A DNA stretch of 64,000 bases. Source: Diogma glabrata. Its lineage: Eukaryota > Arthropoda > Insecta > Diptera > Cylindrotomidae. Positions 23,104-34,080 of this stretch are shown here, piece after piece. The DNA lies in assembly GCA_963693315.1 (NCBI GenBank), contig OY856188.1, positions 250,995,394 to 251,059,393 on the forward strand, written 5' to 3'. The notes below the pieces were generated by a model. That model ran no database searches, was not told the DNA's origin, and saw only the letters and a list, made by a program, of their open reading frames with translations. A program made the translations under genes and the position numbers. Positions within the stretch are counted from its first letter, which is position 1. The number at the start of each line of letters is the position of its first letter.

Positions 23104-26100
23104 AGGCTGGGGCCGTTACCTTTTTGAGATGAAAAAATTAGTAGCAGGTAACGGCCGGCTGGAATATATAGTTGAGGTCATAAACAATGAAAAAAAAAAC
23201 TTTCGAACTTGAGATGAAGGGAAGTAGTGAAATGGGGTGATGTGTAAGGGGAGAAAACAGTTTTTCGTTATTTGTAACGAAACGAGGCCTCTTAGAGAAA
23301 AGTGTTTCATACAAAAGTTGTAGATAATAAAAAAATCTAAAACTTTAGTGAACACATTTTTCGACATAACCTCAAAGTTTGCGAGAAAATGATGAAAAAC
23401 CGATTTTTCTGTTTTTTATTTTTTTTTCGCGTGAAAATTATTTAATTTTAATGAAACTTTGTGAAAGTACGTAATTATTTGCGCATAATAAGCATGAATT
23501 TTTTCAATTATGGAAAATAAATATTTTTCGAGATTAAACCATTTTTCCGAAAAAACACCCCTATCTCCGGCGAACAACTTTATTGATGTTTTTTTGGATT
23601 TTGATGTTGTTCTAGTGCTTATTTTTTTGTCAAGATGTCTACTCTCAAATAGTATATCGATTTTAATGATTTATTGTTATTTAGCAGCTTAAAATTGAGA
23701 AAAACCGAAAAAAAAAAATTTTCGAATCTCGAACTTGTCGACTTTTTTAATTTTTTTCAATTTTTTAGCATATTTATGTTAATAGTTCATAATATTTTAA
23801 ACTAAAGAAAAAACTTTCTTTGGTATAAAATAAATAAAGTTGAATGAATTTACTTATTGGAAACAACGCTTAAATTGAATAAAGTAAAAAATACTGTTAC
23901 GTATTCAAACAGAAAAAAATTTACAAAGTTTAAAATTTAACAGCATACTATACGATTGCCACGTGTCCTACATTCGGTAGGACAGTCCTACTTTGGAGCA
24001 AGAATGTCCTACGTCCTCTTTTACTATAAAAATGTCCTACTTTAGGCAAACTGTAATACAATATCTTACACTGAAAAAAATAGATTTTTTTTCTTCCTAT
24101 TTCTCTCAATAAACGCGCTAGCAAAATAAGTAATTGTTATTGCACCTTTACTTATATTAAAATTGTAACTGATTATTTAACTTTATGTCGAAAGGTTAGT
24201 AACAATAGCAAATAATTTACATTGCTGACATATGTGAATATCGATGCTTTATTGCACGATTTATTCAGGTTGTAAACCACCATTGTTTAAATTTTGAAAT
24301 AAACCCACCGTTAAACCTCTGTTTTTTTAAATAACTTTTGTTACAAAGTACCTGTTCTTAGAATTATTAATTATTATTAAAATAAAACGACTGAACCGAA
24401 TTTTGTTATAAAGTAAAACCTTTGGCTACAGAAAGCTAACGATTTTGAAGGAATATGTAAATACACAAAACTACTACTACTTATGAGTAACTTATACAGT
24501 TACTTAACTACTTATGAGTAACTGGCTTACAACATAAGTTTATTGATTTTTTTGAAAGTGCCAATGAATCAGCGGACGGCATGTTTGGCTGTATTTCTGA
24601 GTTCTTAAAACTTTAAGTTTAAGTTTTTCGAGTGTTACCGCATTGGAGGCTAATAATATCAATGCGAATTTGTATGCCATTAATCATTATAAATAAATAA
24701 ATTAGCATTACAGAAATAACGCCCATACATTCATTCATACTTACACCAAACCGAAACCGAATTTTTTTTAAAAAAATTTATTTTTAACTGAAAATTGATG
24801 TGGCACAAATCCAACGAGTTTTTTAGTTTTGAAACATTAAGGGTAGTGTGTCCTAGTGTGTGTAGTAGTTTTGTGTATTTACATATTCCTTCAAAATCGT
24901 TAGCTTTCTGTAGCCAAAGGTTTTACTTTATAACAAAATTCGGTTCAGTCATTTTATTTTAATAATAATTAATAATTCTAAGAACAGGTACTTTGTAACA
25001 AAAGTTATTTAAAAAAACAGAGGTTTAACGGTGGGTTTATTTCAAAATTTAAACAATGGTGGTTTACAACCTGAATAAATCGTGCAATAAAGCATCGATA
25101 TTCACATATGTCAGCAATGTAAATTATTTGCGATTGTTACTAACCTTTCGACATAAAGTTAAATAATCAGTTACAATTTTAATATAAGTAAAGGTGCAAT
25201 TACAATTACTTAGTTTATTGAGAGAAATAGGAAGAAAAAAAATCTATTTTTTTCAGTGTAAGATATTGTATTACAGTTTGCCTAAAGTAGGACATTTTTA
25301 TAGTAAAGGAGGACGTAGGACATTCTTGCTCCAAAGTAGGACTGTCCTACCGAATGTAGGACACGTGGCAACCGTATAGTATGCTGTCAAATTTTAAACT
25401 TTGTAAATTTTTTTCTGTTTGAATACGTAACAGCATTTTTTTATTTTTTACTTTATTCAATTTTAGCGTTGTTTCCAATAAGTAAATTCATTTAACTTTA
25501 TTTATTTTATACCAAAGAAAGTTTTTTCTTTAAAATATTATGAACTATTAACATAAATATGCTAAAAAATTGAAAAAAATTAAAAAAATCGACAAGTTCG
25601 AGATTCGAAAACTTTCTTTTTCGGTTTTTCTCAATTTTAAGCTGCTAAATAACAATAAATCATTAAAATCGATATACTATTTGAGAGTAGACATCTTGAC
25701 AAAAAAATAAGCACTAGAAAAACATCAAAATCCAAAAAAACATAAATAAAGTTGTTCGCCGGAGATAGGGGTGTTTTTTCGGAAAAATGGTTTAATCTCG
25801 AAAAATATTTATTTTCCGTAATTGAAAAAATTCATGCTTATTATGCGCAAATAATTACGTACTTTCACAAAGTTTCATTAAAATTAAATAATTTTCACGC
25901 GAAAAAAAAATAAAAAACAGAAAAATCGGTTTTTCATCATTTTCTCGCAAACTTTGAGGTTATGTCGAAAAATGTGTTCACTAAAGTTTTAGATTTTTTT
26001 ATTATCTACAACTTTTGTATGAAACACTTTTCTCTAGGAGGCCTCGTTTCGTTACAAATAACGAAAAACTGTTTTCTCCCCTTACACATCACCCCATTTC

Positions 26101-26234
26101 ACTACTTCCCTTCATCTCAAGTTCGAAAGTTTATTTTTTCATTATTTATGACCTCAACTATATATTCCAGCTGGCCGCTACCTGCTACTAATTTTTTTTA
26201 TTTCAGCTATAAAAATCTATAACGGCCCCAGCCT
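23104..26234. repeat. 3.1-kb palindrome: foldback element with ~1.37-kb arms
   Basis: The sequence from 23104 to about 24478 returns inverted from about 24862 to 26234, nearly base for base over long stretches, around a ~380-bp centre. The tips are AGGCTGGGGCCGTT and its inverse. Flanks read tta and taa, compatible with a short TWA-like duplication but not identical. Small differences between the arms (for example a short indel within the outermost 40 bases) show they have diverged independently. Open frames at 23116-23367 (-) and 25962-26222 (+) are mirror images of one another and look non-coding. No transposase is present. Confidence 0.9.
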
Positions 26235-26463
26235 AAATACGCAGATTTAAAAAGAAATCTTAAAACATTTTTATAGGAAATTTAATTTTCTACAATAAAA
26301 GTTCATGGTCATTTTTTACCTAAAACGTATATTTCTGGTTGTCAGACCCTTTCTCGGGCGTTTCTCCGGGACCCTTTCTCGGGCATTTTGGGAATGTGAT
26401 TAAAAAATCTAGATGTGGCACAAAGGCTTGCTTATGTATCAAATGCTTCCAAAACAACGCTTC
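26235..26463. other. Spacer between palindrome and LINE-A copy
   Basis: Unique-looking DNA with a short direct repeat, GACCCTTTCTCGGGC, twice within 45 bases (about 26345 and 26370). Confidence 0.6.
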
Positions 26464-26753
26464 TTATTTTTTTTTTATTCAATGTTAGGCATGTTTTGTG
26501 TTAACCATTATAGATTAACGTCTCTGAATATCCGAAGATACCATGCTAACTAGGGAACTAGGGCTCGAGAGTTTATTAAATTATTAAATTTCTTTTATTT
26601 TATTTATTAAATTTCTTTGAGGAATTTATTAACGTTGATATTAAAGTTTTGAGGGTTAAAATTATCAGGAAAGACCCACGGCGGTAAGGCATTCCAGAGA
26701 TGAGAAACTCTGCTAAAAAAAATCGCGTTGAAAAGCGACAGTTCTACATCTTG

Positions 26754-27060
26754 TCACTCGAACCGTATAAGGATGAGCTGCTTTTGATTCTCTAGTGAAA
26801 CGCGGAAGTTTGCTGGTTCAGGCAAAATCGATTTGATCTCCGCAGACGACCGTTCGTCCATAATATGCTTGTAAAATACCGTTAAATCAGCGACGTCTCT
26901 TCTATGTTGCAAGGAATCAAGCTCATTAGTAAAAGTCGAGTTGCCGATCAATTTAACAGCTCTCCGCTGTATAGAATCAAGATATTTCAAACTACTTATG
27001 TAGGCCCCACCCATATGTGAGAACAATATTCCATGCAGGGACGAATAAATGATTTATATA
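26754..27060 (-). pseudogene. LINE-A copy 2, C-terminal piece
   Basis: The frame reads FSHMGGAYISSLKYLDSIQ, RRAVKLIGNSTFTNELDSLQ and RRDVADLTVFYKHIMDE, the conserved region after the RT in this LINE group. It ends at the TTAA where the 27061-27680 element inserted. Confidence 0.8.
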
Positions 27061-27680
27061 TTAAAGGTAGAAACACAACATGGACGATAACGTCGGACGA
27101 TAAAAAAAAACGTCTACAATTTCGCTGTTGCATCCACAACAAAGGCGTCAGCGTGAAAAGCTGTCAAAATTAAATTGCATAAACTAAAATACTTTGTTCT
27201 TTGTCAAAATGAATTTCACAAATTTCAATTTTAAAAATAACTAATTTTTACTAATCAATAAATAATAATAATTTTTCTACTAATAACTAATTTTCAAAAT
27301 AAAATACAAAATACAAATTATGAAAATATATAAATGAATAAAACCGAACTTTGAACAGAAACTGAAAATTCAGTTGACAACTCAAAACAAAACGATTACA
27401 ACCTCAGAAACGCGAAAAACATCAGAAAATCATACTTTTTAGTTGGCGGCACTGTCACAATAACATTAAAAACTACCCTTGCAGTCAAATAAAAATAGAA
27501 TTGATATCAGGCAATAATCATCGCCGACGATAAATTAGAAATAGAATCTAAATTTTCTCCGACGAAAAAAACTTTTTCGTTTATCGCTGTAGTTGTGTTT
27601 GAAATGTATGTATCCTGTGTATTCTAATATTACTAACGTTGTCGTCCGACGATTTCACCCGTGTTGTATTTCTAGCTTAA
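27061..27680. mobile_element. piggyBac-like MITE (TTAA target)
   Basis: A 620-bp segment is bounded by TTAA at 27061-27064 and 27677-27680. Inside, the left end AGGTAGAAACACAACATGG matches the inverted right end GCTAGAAATACAACACGG, and both are followed by GTCGGACGA-type sequence, an imperfect inverted repeat of about 35 bp. The LINE-A copy at 34.6 kb has a single TTAA at the same place (CTTCTTTTAATAAACAAATC), so this is a clean insertion. There is no transposase frame. TTAA targets and duplication are the hallmark of piggyBac. Confidence 0.9.
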
Positions 27681-27754
27681 AAGAAGCTGCTCGCTATTAA
27701 AAACCTTACGACAATGACCAAAAATCCTAATTTTTGAACAGCGTTCTTAGGTAG

Positions 27755-27967
27755 TAGTCCCTGGGCCGGCGCAATTTCATGTGATGGTTTCCACATATTT
27801 TATACTTCATGCGGCGCCTGTCCTTGGCGAGCCCGAAAACATTTGTTCTGCGATTTTTCTCAAATCGGCCGCTTTTGCGTTCGGCAAGCTTCGAAAAATG
27901 CCGATTGCCCGCGATCTTGTAAATTTTTGGTAATCATCACATGAAATCGGTGTGGGCCCATGGACTA
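27755..27967. mobile_element. 213-bp MITE with 3-bp TAG duplication
   Basis: Ends TAGTCCCTGGGCC and, inverted, TAGTCCATGGGCC; similarity continues ~45 bp inward through ATTTCATGTGATG. TAG flanks it at 27752-27754 and 27968-27970. Compared with the LINE-A copy near 34535, the host sequence rejoins once the element and one TAG are removed. The core is GC-rich relative to the surroundings. A 3-bp duplication would fit PIF/Harbinger or CACTA-type elements; the superfamily is not settled. Confidence 0.75.
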
Positions 27968-28166
27968 TAGGCTAAAAATATGAGAATTCCATTTCATACT
28001 ATTTTCAATCTCAACTCCTAGAAGTTTAACAGATTCTTTCTCTTCAAGATCATGTGAATCAAACTTTAATGAAAACGGATTAGGTGTTGATAGCCTAGAA
28101 AAATGACAAACAAAATGGCAAACAAAATGGCAAACTTGAGTTTTACTTGTGTTGAATTAAACACTG

Positions 28167-28739
28167 TTAGCAACTCCTCAATCTAAGATTTTTTTTAAAA
28201 TCAAAATTTAATAACTCAATCAAGTTTGATCTAGCGACAGTAAGATTTGATGGTGCATAAAAATTTGGCATTTCATGAGACCCATGAAGTGTGCTATCAT
28301 CAGCAAAACTATAGATGGGATTAACTGTTGAACCTAGCAAGTCATTAATATAGAGAAGAAAAAGAGTAGGTGATAAAGCGGAATCTTGAGGAACACCAGC
28401 ATTAGTTGAAAAGTTGTCTAATGAGACACCATAAACATTAACTTGAAAATTACGCTCAGATATAAAGTTTTGTGCCCAAGAAATAAGTTGCTCGTCTAAG
28501 CCGTAGCATCTCAATTTGCAAATAAGATTGTTATGCCATACTTTGTCAAATGCTTTGCCAATATCACCATGCTGTTCAAGCGACTTGTTCCAGATATGCG
28601 TGACAAAAGAAAGTAAATCTCCCGTCGCTCTTCCTTTACGAAATCCGTAGTGTCTTTCATTAAGTAATTTTGATGACTCTAAGAAGCTCATAATAATAAA
28701 ATTAATATATTTCTCAAATACTTTAGAAACAACCGACAA
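28167..28739 (-). pseudogene. LINE-A copy 2, reverse transcriptase core
   Basis: This ~190-codon open stretch holds most of the RT: SVVSKVFEKYIN, HYGFRKGRATGDLLS, IGKAFDKVWH, AGVPQDSALSPTLFLLYIND and the catalytic FADDSTL (near 28300). The usual D before the first catalytic motif is missing (HGDIGKAFD instead of a DxxKAFD context shift), and PQG has become PQD. Upstream pieces in other frames (PPIILKTFAKELAP near 28925) extend the domain. The protein is not functional as it stands. Confidence 0.85.
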
Positions 28740-28951
28740 AATTGATATAGGTCTGTAGTTTCTTAGATCTGTTTTAGCACCTTTCTTTGGGACTGGCTGT
28801 AGAAAATGGCTAGTGATTTTCCATGTATCAGGAAAAAATCCCTTTCTTATATGACAAATAGAAAATTGTAGTGAGAATTGGTGCTAACTCCTTAGCAAAA
28901 GTTTTAAGGATAATTGGAGGAATACTATCAGGTCCAGATGCCTTATTAATA

Positions 28952-29560
28952 TTAATTTGTAAAAGCATTTTGCGGATTGTTTTTACGAATCCGTGCCATT
29001 TTGTTAGAAACTCTAGGAATTGGTATAGGTAAAAAATTGGGTTCTACTAATGTAGAATTTAACGAGAAACAGTTACCCAATAAATTAGCTTTTTCTTTAG
29101 GGTCAATAACAGGTATATCTCTATCAATAAGAGGAGGTATAGAAGACTTAAAATTCCCTTGTACAGCCTTGACGGCTTTATACAAATTTCGTGAACAAGT
29201 AGGGTGCTCAGCAAATTTATTAACTTTTTTCTAATAAAAAAATGTTTCCCTGCATCTATTAATTTTCTACATAAATTTCTTTCTATTCGGTATATAATCT
29301 AAGGTTTTCATCAGTTTTGTTTTGAATAAACTTTTGAAAAGCTTTTTTTTTTAAATTTTTATAGCTTTTTTGCATTTATTTGAAAACCATCGATCAACCT
29401 TCGGAACAATCAAACTGTTTGGAACAATCCTACGCATACCCATGTGTATTATTTTTGAAAAATTAGAAGCAGCAATGTTTGGATATTGGCTGGAAGGACA
29501 GTTGTGTTTCCAGGGAAACTATTTAAAGAAATCTTTAATCCCTTTAATCCTTTAATTATT
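28952..29560 (-). pseudogene. LINE-A copy 2, linker before the RT
   Basis: The frame contains KVNKFAEHPTCSRNLYKAVK and, downstream, KEKANLLGNCFSLNSTL, matching the region between endonuclease and RT in this group. Frameshifts separate it from the RT. The 5' limit near 29560 is approximate. Confidence 0.65.
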
Positions 29561-29934
29561 AAATTACGTTTAACCTAAACAATTCTAATTTAACCCACTA
29601 TGTATAATAATTATATTATATACTAAATTGACAATATATTAAAAAAACTAAATATATTAAAAAGCTTATCTTAATATTTTCCTCCAGAATATTTGGATCT
29701 ATATTATTGTTTTTCTTAAATTTTGCTAAATTTTGTTCATAAATTAAATAATCAAAATTGTGTAGTATCCTTACCTAAAATTAAAAAAAGATAAATAGTG
29801 TTAATTACTATAATAAAAATGTTTTCTATATTAAAAAAATATAAAAGAATTTAATTACTATTATTATTTTTTTGAAAAAAATTCTTGATTAAAAAAATAA
29901 ACAGTCGTTTCGTTTGACAGCTGGGCTACTCTGG
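29561..29934. other. No gene seen
   Basis: Extremely AT-rich spacer. Confidence 0.6.
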
Positions 29935-30530
29935 CCCTCTCTCTGCATGTATTTGTAAGAATGGGACCTCTTAAGACTACAAAAAGGATGGAACTGCTGG
30001 GAACTACCAGGGAATGTAGGAAAAGTCATCAAGTGGTATGAATGGATCTGGAAGACCACATGACAAATTTTTCCATAGTGACTGATGACACAACATCCCA
30101 GACTTTCGAAGGCAGTATAGAGTTAGAATGCCAACGATAGAGGATCTGTTGGTCTATTTGTCTGCAATTCCACTAAATGCTCCATTTTCTTGAATTATCT
30201 CGGACTCATGACTCATCACTGGTATGTATTCCAGGGCACAGGTCGAGAATATCGAAAACGAAAAGGCTCTTGAGCCAACAGTTCTTCAGGGAGGTTCATA
30301 GGCCCTGAACGAGCAATTGGTATATTGAAAGTAAGGATAAGTTCGCTAGTCGAACAGGTTGAACTGACAATGGAGGAACAAAGGAGGCTACAAAGTTGCC
30401 AAGATGTTTACTCCAGAGGCAAGGCATCATATCACCGGATTACTGTTAAATCGAACCTGTTCAGACTATGTATATGGAGCATTTCACGCCAACTAATTGT
30501 GAAAAAAAAATTTTCGTGTCTCAAACTTTG

Positions 30531-31726
30531 GGAGTAGCAGTGATGGCGAACCTTTTTTGCTGGTGGGTCAAAACAAATTTATAAGATTTTCAATTTAGTC
30601 ATGGGTCACTACTAGAATTAAAATACAGTAGGTTATATGTTTTTTTCATTGATCAAACTTTTATTTAGAAAAAAAATACTAATGTGAAATTTACTGCTGC
30701 TTTTGAGACGCTAATTTTTGTATATCCGGTTGATATGATGTTGTCCTTAATTTCATACATGCGTCAGTTATTTCTTTCCCGAGACGATTTCTTTCCGAGG
30801 ACTTTATGTAATTTAATGATGAAAATTGCTGCTTACAGAAATAAGATGATCCAAACATTGTTAATCCAGCATTTGCTAAATTTTTTATGCAGATAAATGT
30901 ATTTGGCAAACAATTTCAAGTTTGGAGTATAATATTTTTAATATTTTCTTCGGCTGACTCATTAAAAATTATTTGGGAACTATTGGATTCTATTTTTGCA
31001 ATCAAATCTTTGAATTTTTTATACATAAACAATAATATTGAAATTCGACTAATTCGATTTCTAAATTATTAATATTCAACCGATTGAAGAACTCTAGCTC
31101 CATGTTTTTGAATTTAATTTTATGAGGTAAAGTAGTTTCCAGTTGTTTAAAAAAAAAAAAATTACTTGAAAAAAATACTTTAATTTTTAAATTGTGGCAG
31201 TTTTCCACGGAAAATATATATAAAAATTCTAGCCCTGTGTTTTGCCAAGCAATTGTGGCGGAAAGTTGTATTTTACTAACTACTGGTGTTGGTCTCAAGT
31301 CTCAACGAAATTTCCTTAAACTACAAAAAAAAAAATGAAAACCAGATTTCTCTACTTCGCTTTACACATATTAACCTTTCGACTTAGAAGAGACATAGGT
31401 TAGGTGAGACTAAGGATAGTACATATTTTAACTCTTAAAATGTTGTACTGATTTCACTTAGAAAAAAATGGTCATCCTATATTTACAGATTTGTATATTT
31501 TACAAGGATTGCAAGCTGTGCTTTATTTTGAGATTCTATTTACAATTAAAAATAATTTTATATTTTACAAATTAGTTGTAGAATTAGATTTATTTATGAT
31601 TTGTTATAAAAATATTTAAACCTCAAATTTTAGATAAATTATCTGAATATTCTCGCGGGTATTTAAAAATGACTCACGGGTCAGTCCATGACCCGCGGGT
31701 CACGGGTTCGCCATCACTGGAGTACG
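30531..31726. mobile_element. hAT element, 1.18 kb (hAT-3), nested in the foldback
   Basis: Inverted ends AGTGATGGCGAACC (30539) and GGTTCGCCATCACT (to 31718). Flanking duplications are ggagtagc (30531-30538) and ggagtacg (31719-31726), differing at the last two bases. Internal hAT transposase pieces on the - strand show that this is a deleted copy of an autonomous element, not a MITE of unrelated content. Confidence 0.88.
30691..31300 (-). pseudogene. hAT-3 transposase, C-terminal remnant
   Basis: The stretch 30909-30691 contains GLTMFGSSYFCKQQFSSLNY, IKSSERNRLGKEITDACMKL and RTTSYQPDIQKL, the hAT C-terminal dimerisation region as found in SCAND3/ZBED-like proteins (relatives have FGSTYxCEQ.FS). 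A further piece at ~31150-31010 (LPHKIKFKNMELEFFN, NNLEIELVEFQ) fits the region just before it. The catalytic core and BED finger are missing. Frameshifts separate the pieces. Confidence 0.85.
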
Positions 31727-32960
31727 CAGCACTTTATGAGAGAACAAGTATCAAACTTTTTCAGATTTTTTGACTCACACCATGGCCGTCAGTAGCGCTT
31801 ACAAAATTCGATTTTTTGCCTTGATCACAGACTTTTGAATTTTGTAGGCAAATGGGTGCGACTGAAAAAACGGAAAAACATGATTTTGTAAGAATTTTGA
31901 CCATAGATTACGATAAAAATATTTTCCAAAAATTTTGGGGTTGTTTTCACCCTTATTTTAAGGGTTAAAATTTTAAAACCAAGATTTCGAGAAATATGTG
32001 ACCATTTTTTTTTAATTTTTTCTTTTAATTATTTCCTTACGATTAATTTTTGTTTTGCGATGGGCATCGACCAGGAACTGCCCCAAAAAAAGACCCAAAG
32101 GTAAAAAAACGTGGTTTAGCGTACATATTTTCTCATTCTGTGAGATAATCTGTATAACGGTAGATCTTAAGCAAAAACTATCACATATGCTTTCAATTTA
32201 GAATTTTATGTAAAACACGATGGTATTTTTGAAATTACAAAATTGGACGATTTTAGAAAAGTCGGTTGGTCGCCATATTTAATCCGCCGTTTTGTATTTA
32301 AAAAATTTTACTTTAAATTCGTAATCAACAATCCGAGCAATCTAAGAATATACTATTTTTTTATTGTTTATTATATCACAGAATGAGAAAATACGCTAAA
32401 ACCACATTTTTTCACCTTTGGGTCTCTTTTGGGGCAGTTCCTGGTTGATGCCCATCACAAAACAAAAATTAATCGCAAGAAAATAATTAAAAGAAAAATT
32501 AAAAAAAATGAAAAAAATCGCGACATATTTGTCGAAATCTTGGTTTTAAAATTTTAACTCTTAAAATAAGGGTGAAAACTACCCCAAAAAATTTTGAAAA
32601 TATTTTTTTCGTAATCTTTTGTCAAAATTCTAACAAAATCATGTTTTTCCGTTTTTTTTTCAGTCGCACCCATTTGCCTAGAAAATTCACAAGTTTGTGA
32701 TCGAGGCAAAAATCGAATTTTGTAAGCGCCACTAACGGCCATGGTGTGAGTCAAAAACTCTGAAAAAATTTGATACTTGTTTTCCCAAAAAGTACTACCT
32801 ATTCCCAAAGTTTGAGACACAAACATTTTTTTTCACACTTAGTTGGCGTGAAATGTCCCATATATACTAATCGTGGGATTACTAACCGGTCATTATCATG
32901 TAAAAAGATATATGGCAAGGCTTGGAGTAGGAAATGATCCAACATAAAGGAATTGTAACT

Positions 32961-33138
32961 CTACATATCATGCTATGACTATATGATAGCGTTACCAAAA
33001 AAAATGGGGATTTCAATAGGGAACTATTACCATTTTCCGGTGTGACACTTAAAAAAAAATTCTTATCTAATTTTTTACGTACGTGTTATAAAGCGATTTG
33101 AATGAAACTTTGGTATACAACCGAGGCTAACTTAAGCC
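32961..33138. other. Spacer between the 30-33 kb nest and hAT-4
   Basis: Short unassigned sequence; may contain the end of the RNase H LINE. Confidence 0.4.
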
Positions 33139-33609
33139 CTCTAGTTCAGGGGTGGCGAACCTTTTTAGTATGCGTACCAAAAAAATACGATTTATTTTTA
33201 TAAAATTGCTCACGTGCCGCAAGCTATTTGTAATTCTAAAAAATACAATTATTACAAATAAAATAAAAGCAAACGTTTGCAAAATTTTATTAACACAAAT
33301 TAAAATCTACAGTAAGATTCTTAAAGATTAAATTGAAATATTATTATTAAGTTTAAGTTAATTAATGCGATTTTCGCTGCTGCATCTGATATAAATGAAA
33401 AATGCCAAAAAATTTTCTAAACGAATTCCCCTCGTTCGTTGATAAATTCTCATAATTTTTTGGAAAATTCCTCAAGCAAGTGGTATTGATAATAGCCCTC
33501 GCCTTACGGCCTCGTGCTTTTATCAATATACTTGCTTTCGAAATTTTTGGCAAAAAATTATTTCGAATTATCACCGCCCTTGGGAGATTACAACTGAAAA
33601 TTTTAAAAT

Positions 33610-33720
33610 TCATCAAACAATTCATCAACTATCCTTTGTAAATTTATTTCCGAAAATAATGGCTCCCACGCATATGTGGATGAAAAAATTGACAATATAA
33701 CCGTCGTTAATGTCTTAAAA
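33610..33720 (-). pseudogene. hAT-4 transposase, C-terminal motif
   Basis: On the - strand the sequence reads TVILSIFSSTYAWEPLFSEI and then LQRIVDELF. The STYxxExLFS pattern is the hAT C-terminal block. The open frame at 33628-33362 that follows runs in another phase and has no motif. Confidence 0.65.
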
Positions 33721-33769
33721 CATTTGAAGGTTCCGGGGATGCCTCTCCAGGTTTTTCAAATCAAATCTA

Positions 33770-34070
33770 TAAACTTTTGTTTATAGAATTGTTTCCATAT
33801 TGAAGTGTCTTGGTTCTTGATTGGCAACTCGATTCTTAATAATAAGCTTGATTCGTTGCAGCATAGATGAAATGTTACTGATCTGACAATACATACATTA
33901 TTATACATACAAAATACGAATACATTATGGATGAACGAACTTCCATAGAGATAAAATCAATTTTGCTTGAACCAGCAAACCTATCGTATTACACCAAATC
34001 AAGTGTTTTGTGGCCCATCTTGAACTCGATTGAAAATTAATCATATATGCATTTGAGTTTCATTTAAATT
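33770..34070 (+). pseudogene. LINE-A fragment, isolated C-terminal piece
   Basis: The sequence matches the segment at 34700-34870 of the next copy (cttggcaactcgattctt... region and the INFxEPANLSxYT part) but lies upstream of that copy's RT. Order and spacing show a separate insertion or a rearrangement, not one LINE. Confidence 0.7.
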
Positions 34071-34080
34071 TAGCAATTGA

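Larger units (their letters stand above)
26464..29560 (-). mobile_element. LINE-A copy 2, interrupted by two DNA transposons
   Basis: On the - strand, pieces of one LINE read in order from ~29560 to 26464: linker, RT, post-RT region, C-terminal region and an AATAAA-A(n) tail at about 26475-26464. The piggyBac-like MITE at 27061-27680 and a smaller MITE at 27755-27967 split the C-terminal half. The copy at 34081-35165 aligns through both insertion points without them. The endonuclease part is not present, so the copy is 5'-truncated as well as mutated. The tail type and motifs suggest a Jockey/CR1-group LINE. Confidence 0.85.
30469..32866. mobile_element. Foldback element (~1.2 kb) with a hAT nested in its left arm
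   Basis: The left arm (30469-30538 plus 31719 to ~32160) and the right arm (~32375-32866) are inverted copies of ~490 bp around a ~215-bp centre. Outer tips share CATTTCACGCCAACTAA. CTA flanks it on both sides (30466-30468 and 32867-32869). The left arm is broken by the hAT element at 30539-31718; the right arm supplies the uninterrupted version. No coding capacity is seen in either arm. Confidence 0.88.
29935..32960 (+). pseudogene. RNase H-bearing LINE fragment, split by a foldback element
   Basis: From about 30290 the + strand reads FIGPERAIGILKVR and VEQVELTMEEQRRLQ, matching the region after the RNase H domain of R1/Jockey-type LINEs, then stops at 30468 within NLFRL. It resumes at 32867 as LIVGLLTGHYHVKRYMARLGV, the block that normally follows directly. 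The 30469-32866 insertion thus sits inside one codon run and leaves the frame intact when one CTA copy is removed. Sequence from 29935 to 30290 is weaker and may be part of the same LINE. Confidence 0.75.

Noticed and set aside
23116..26222. Two near-identical small ORFs (MSKNVFTKVLDFFIIYNF type) at either end of the palindrome
   Set aside because: They are the same sequence in inverted copies, with no coding bias or motif. One copy ends differently through a small indel.
30691..31300. Domesticated host gene of SCAND3/ZBED type
   Set aside because: It sits inside terminal inverted repeats with target duplications, lacks the catalytic core and is frameshifted.
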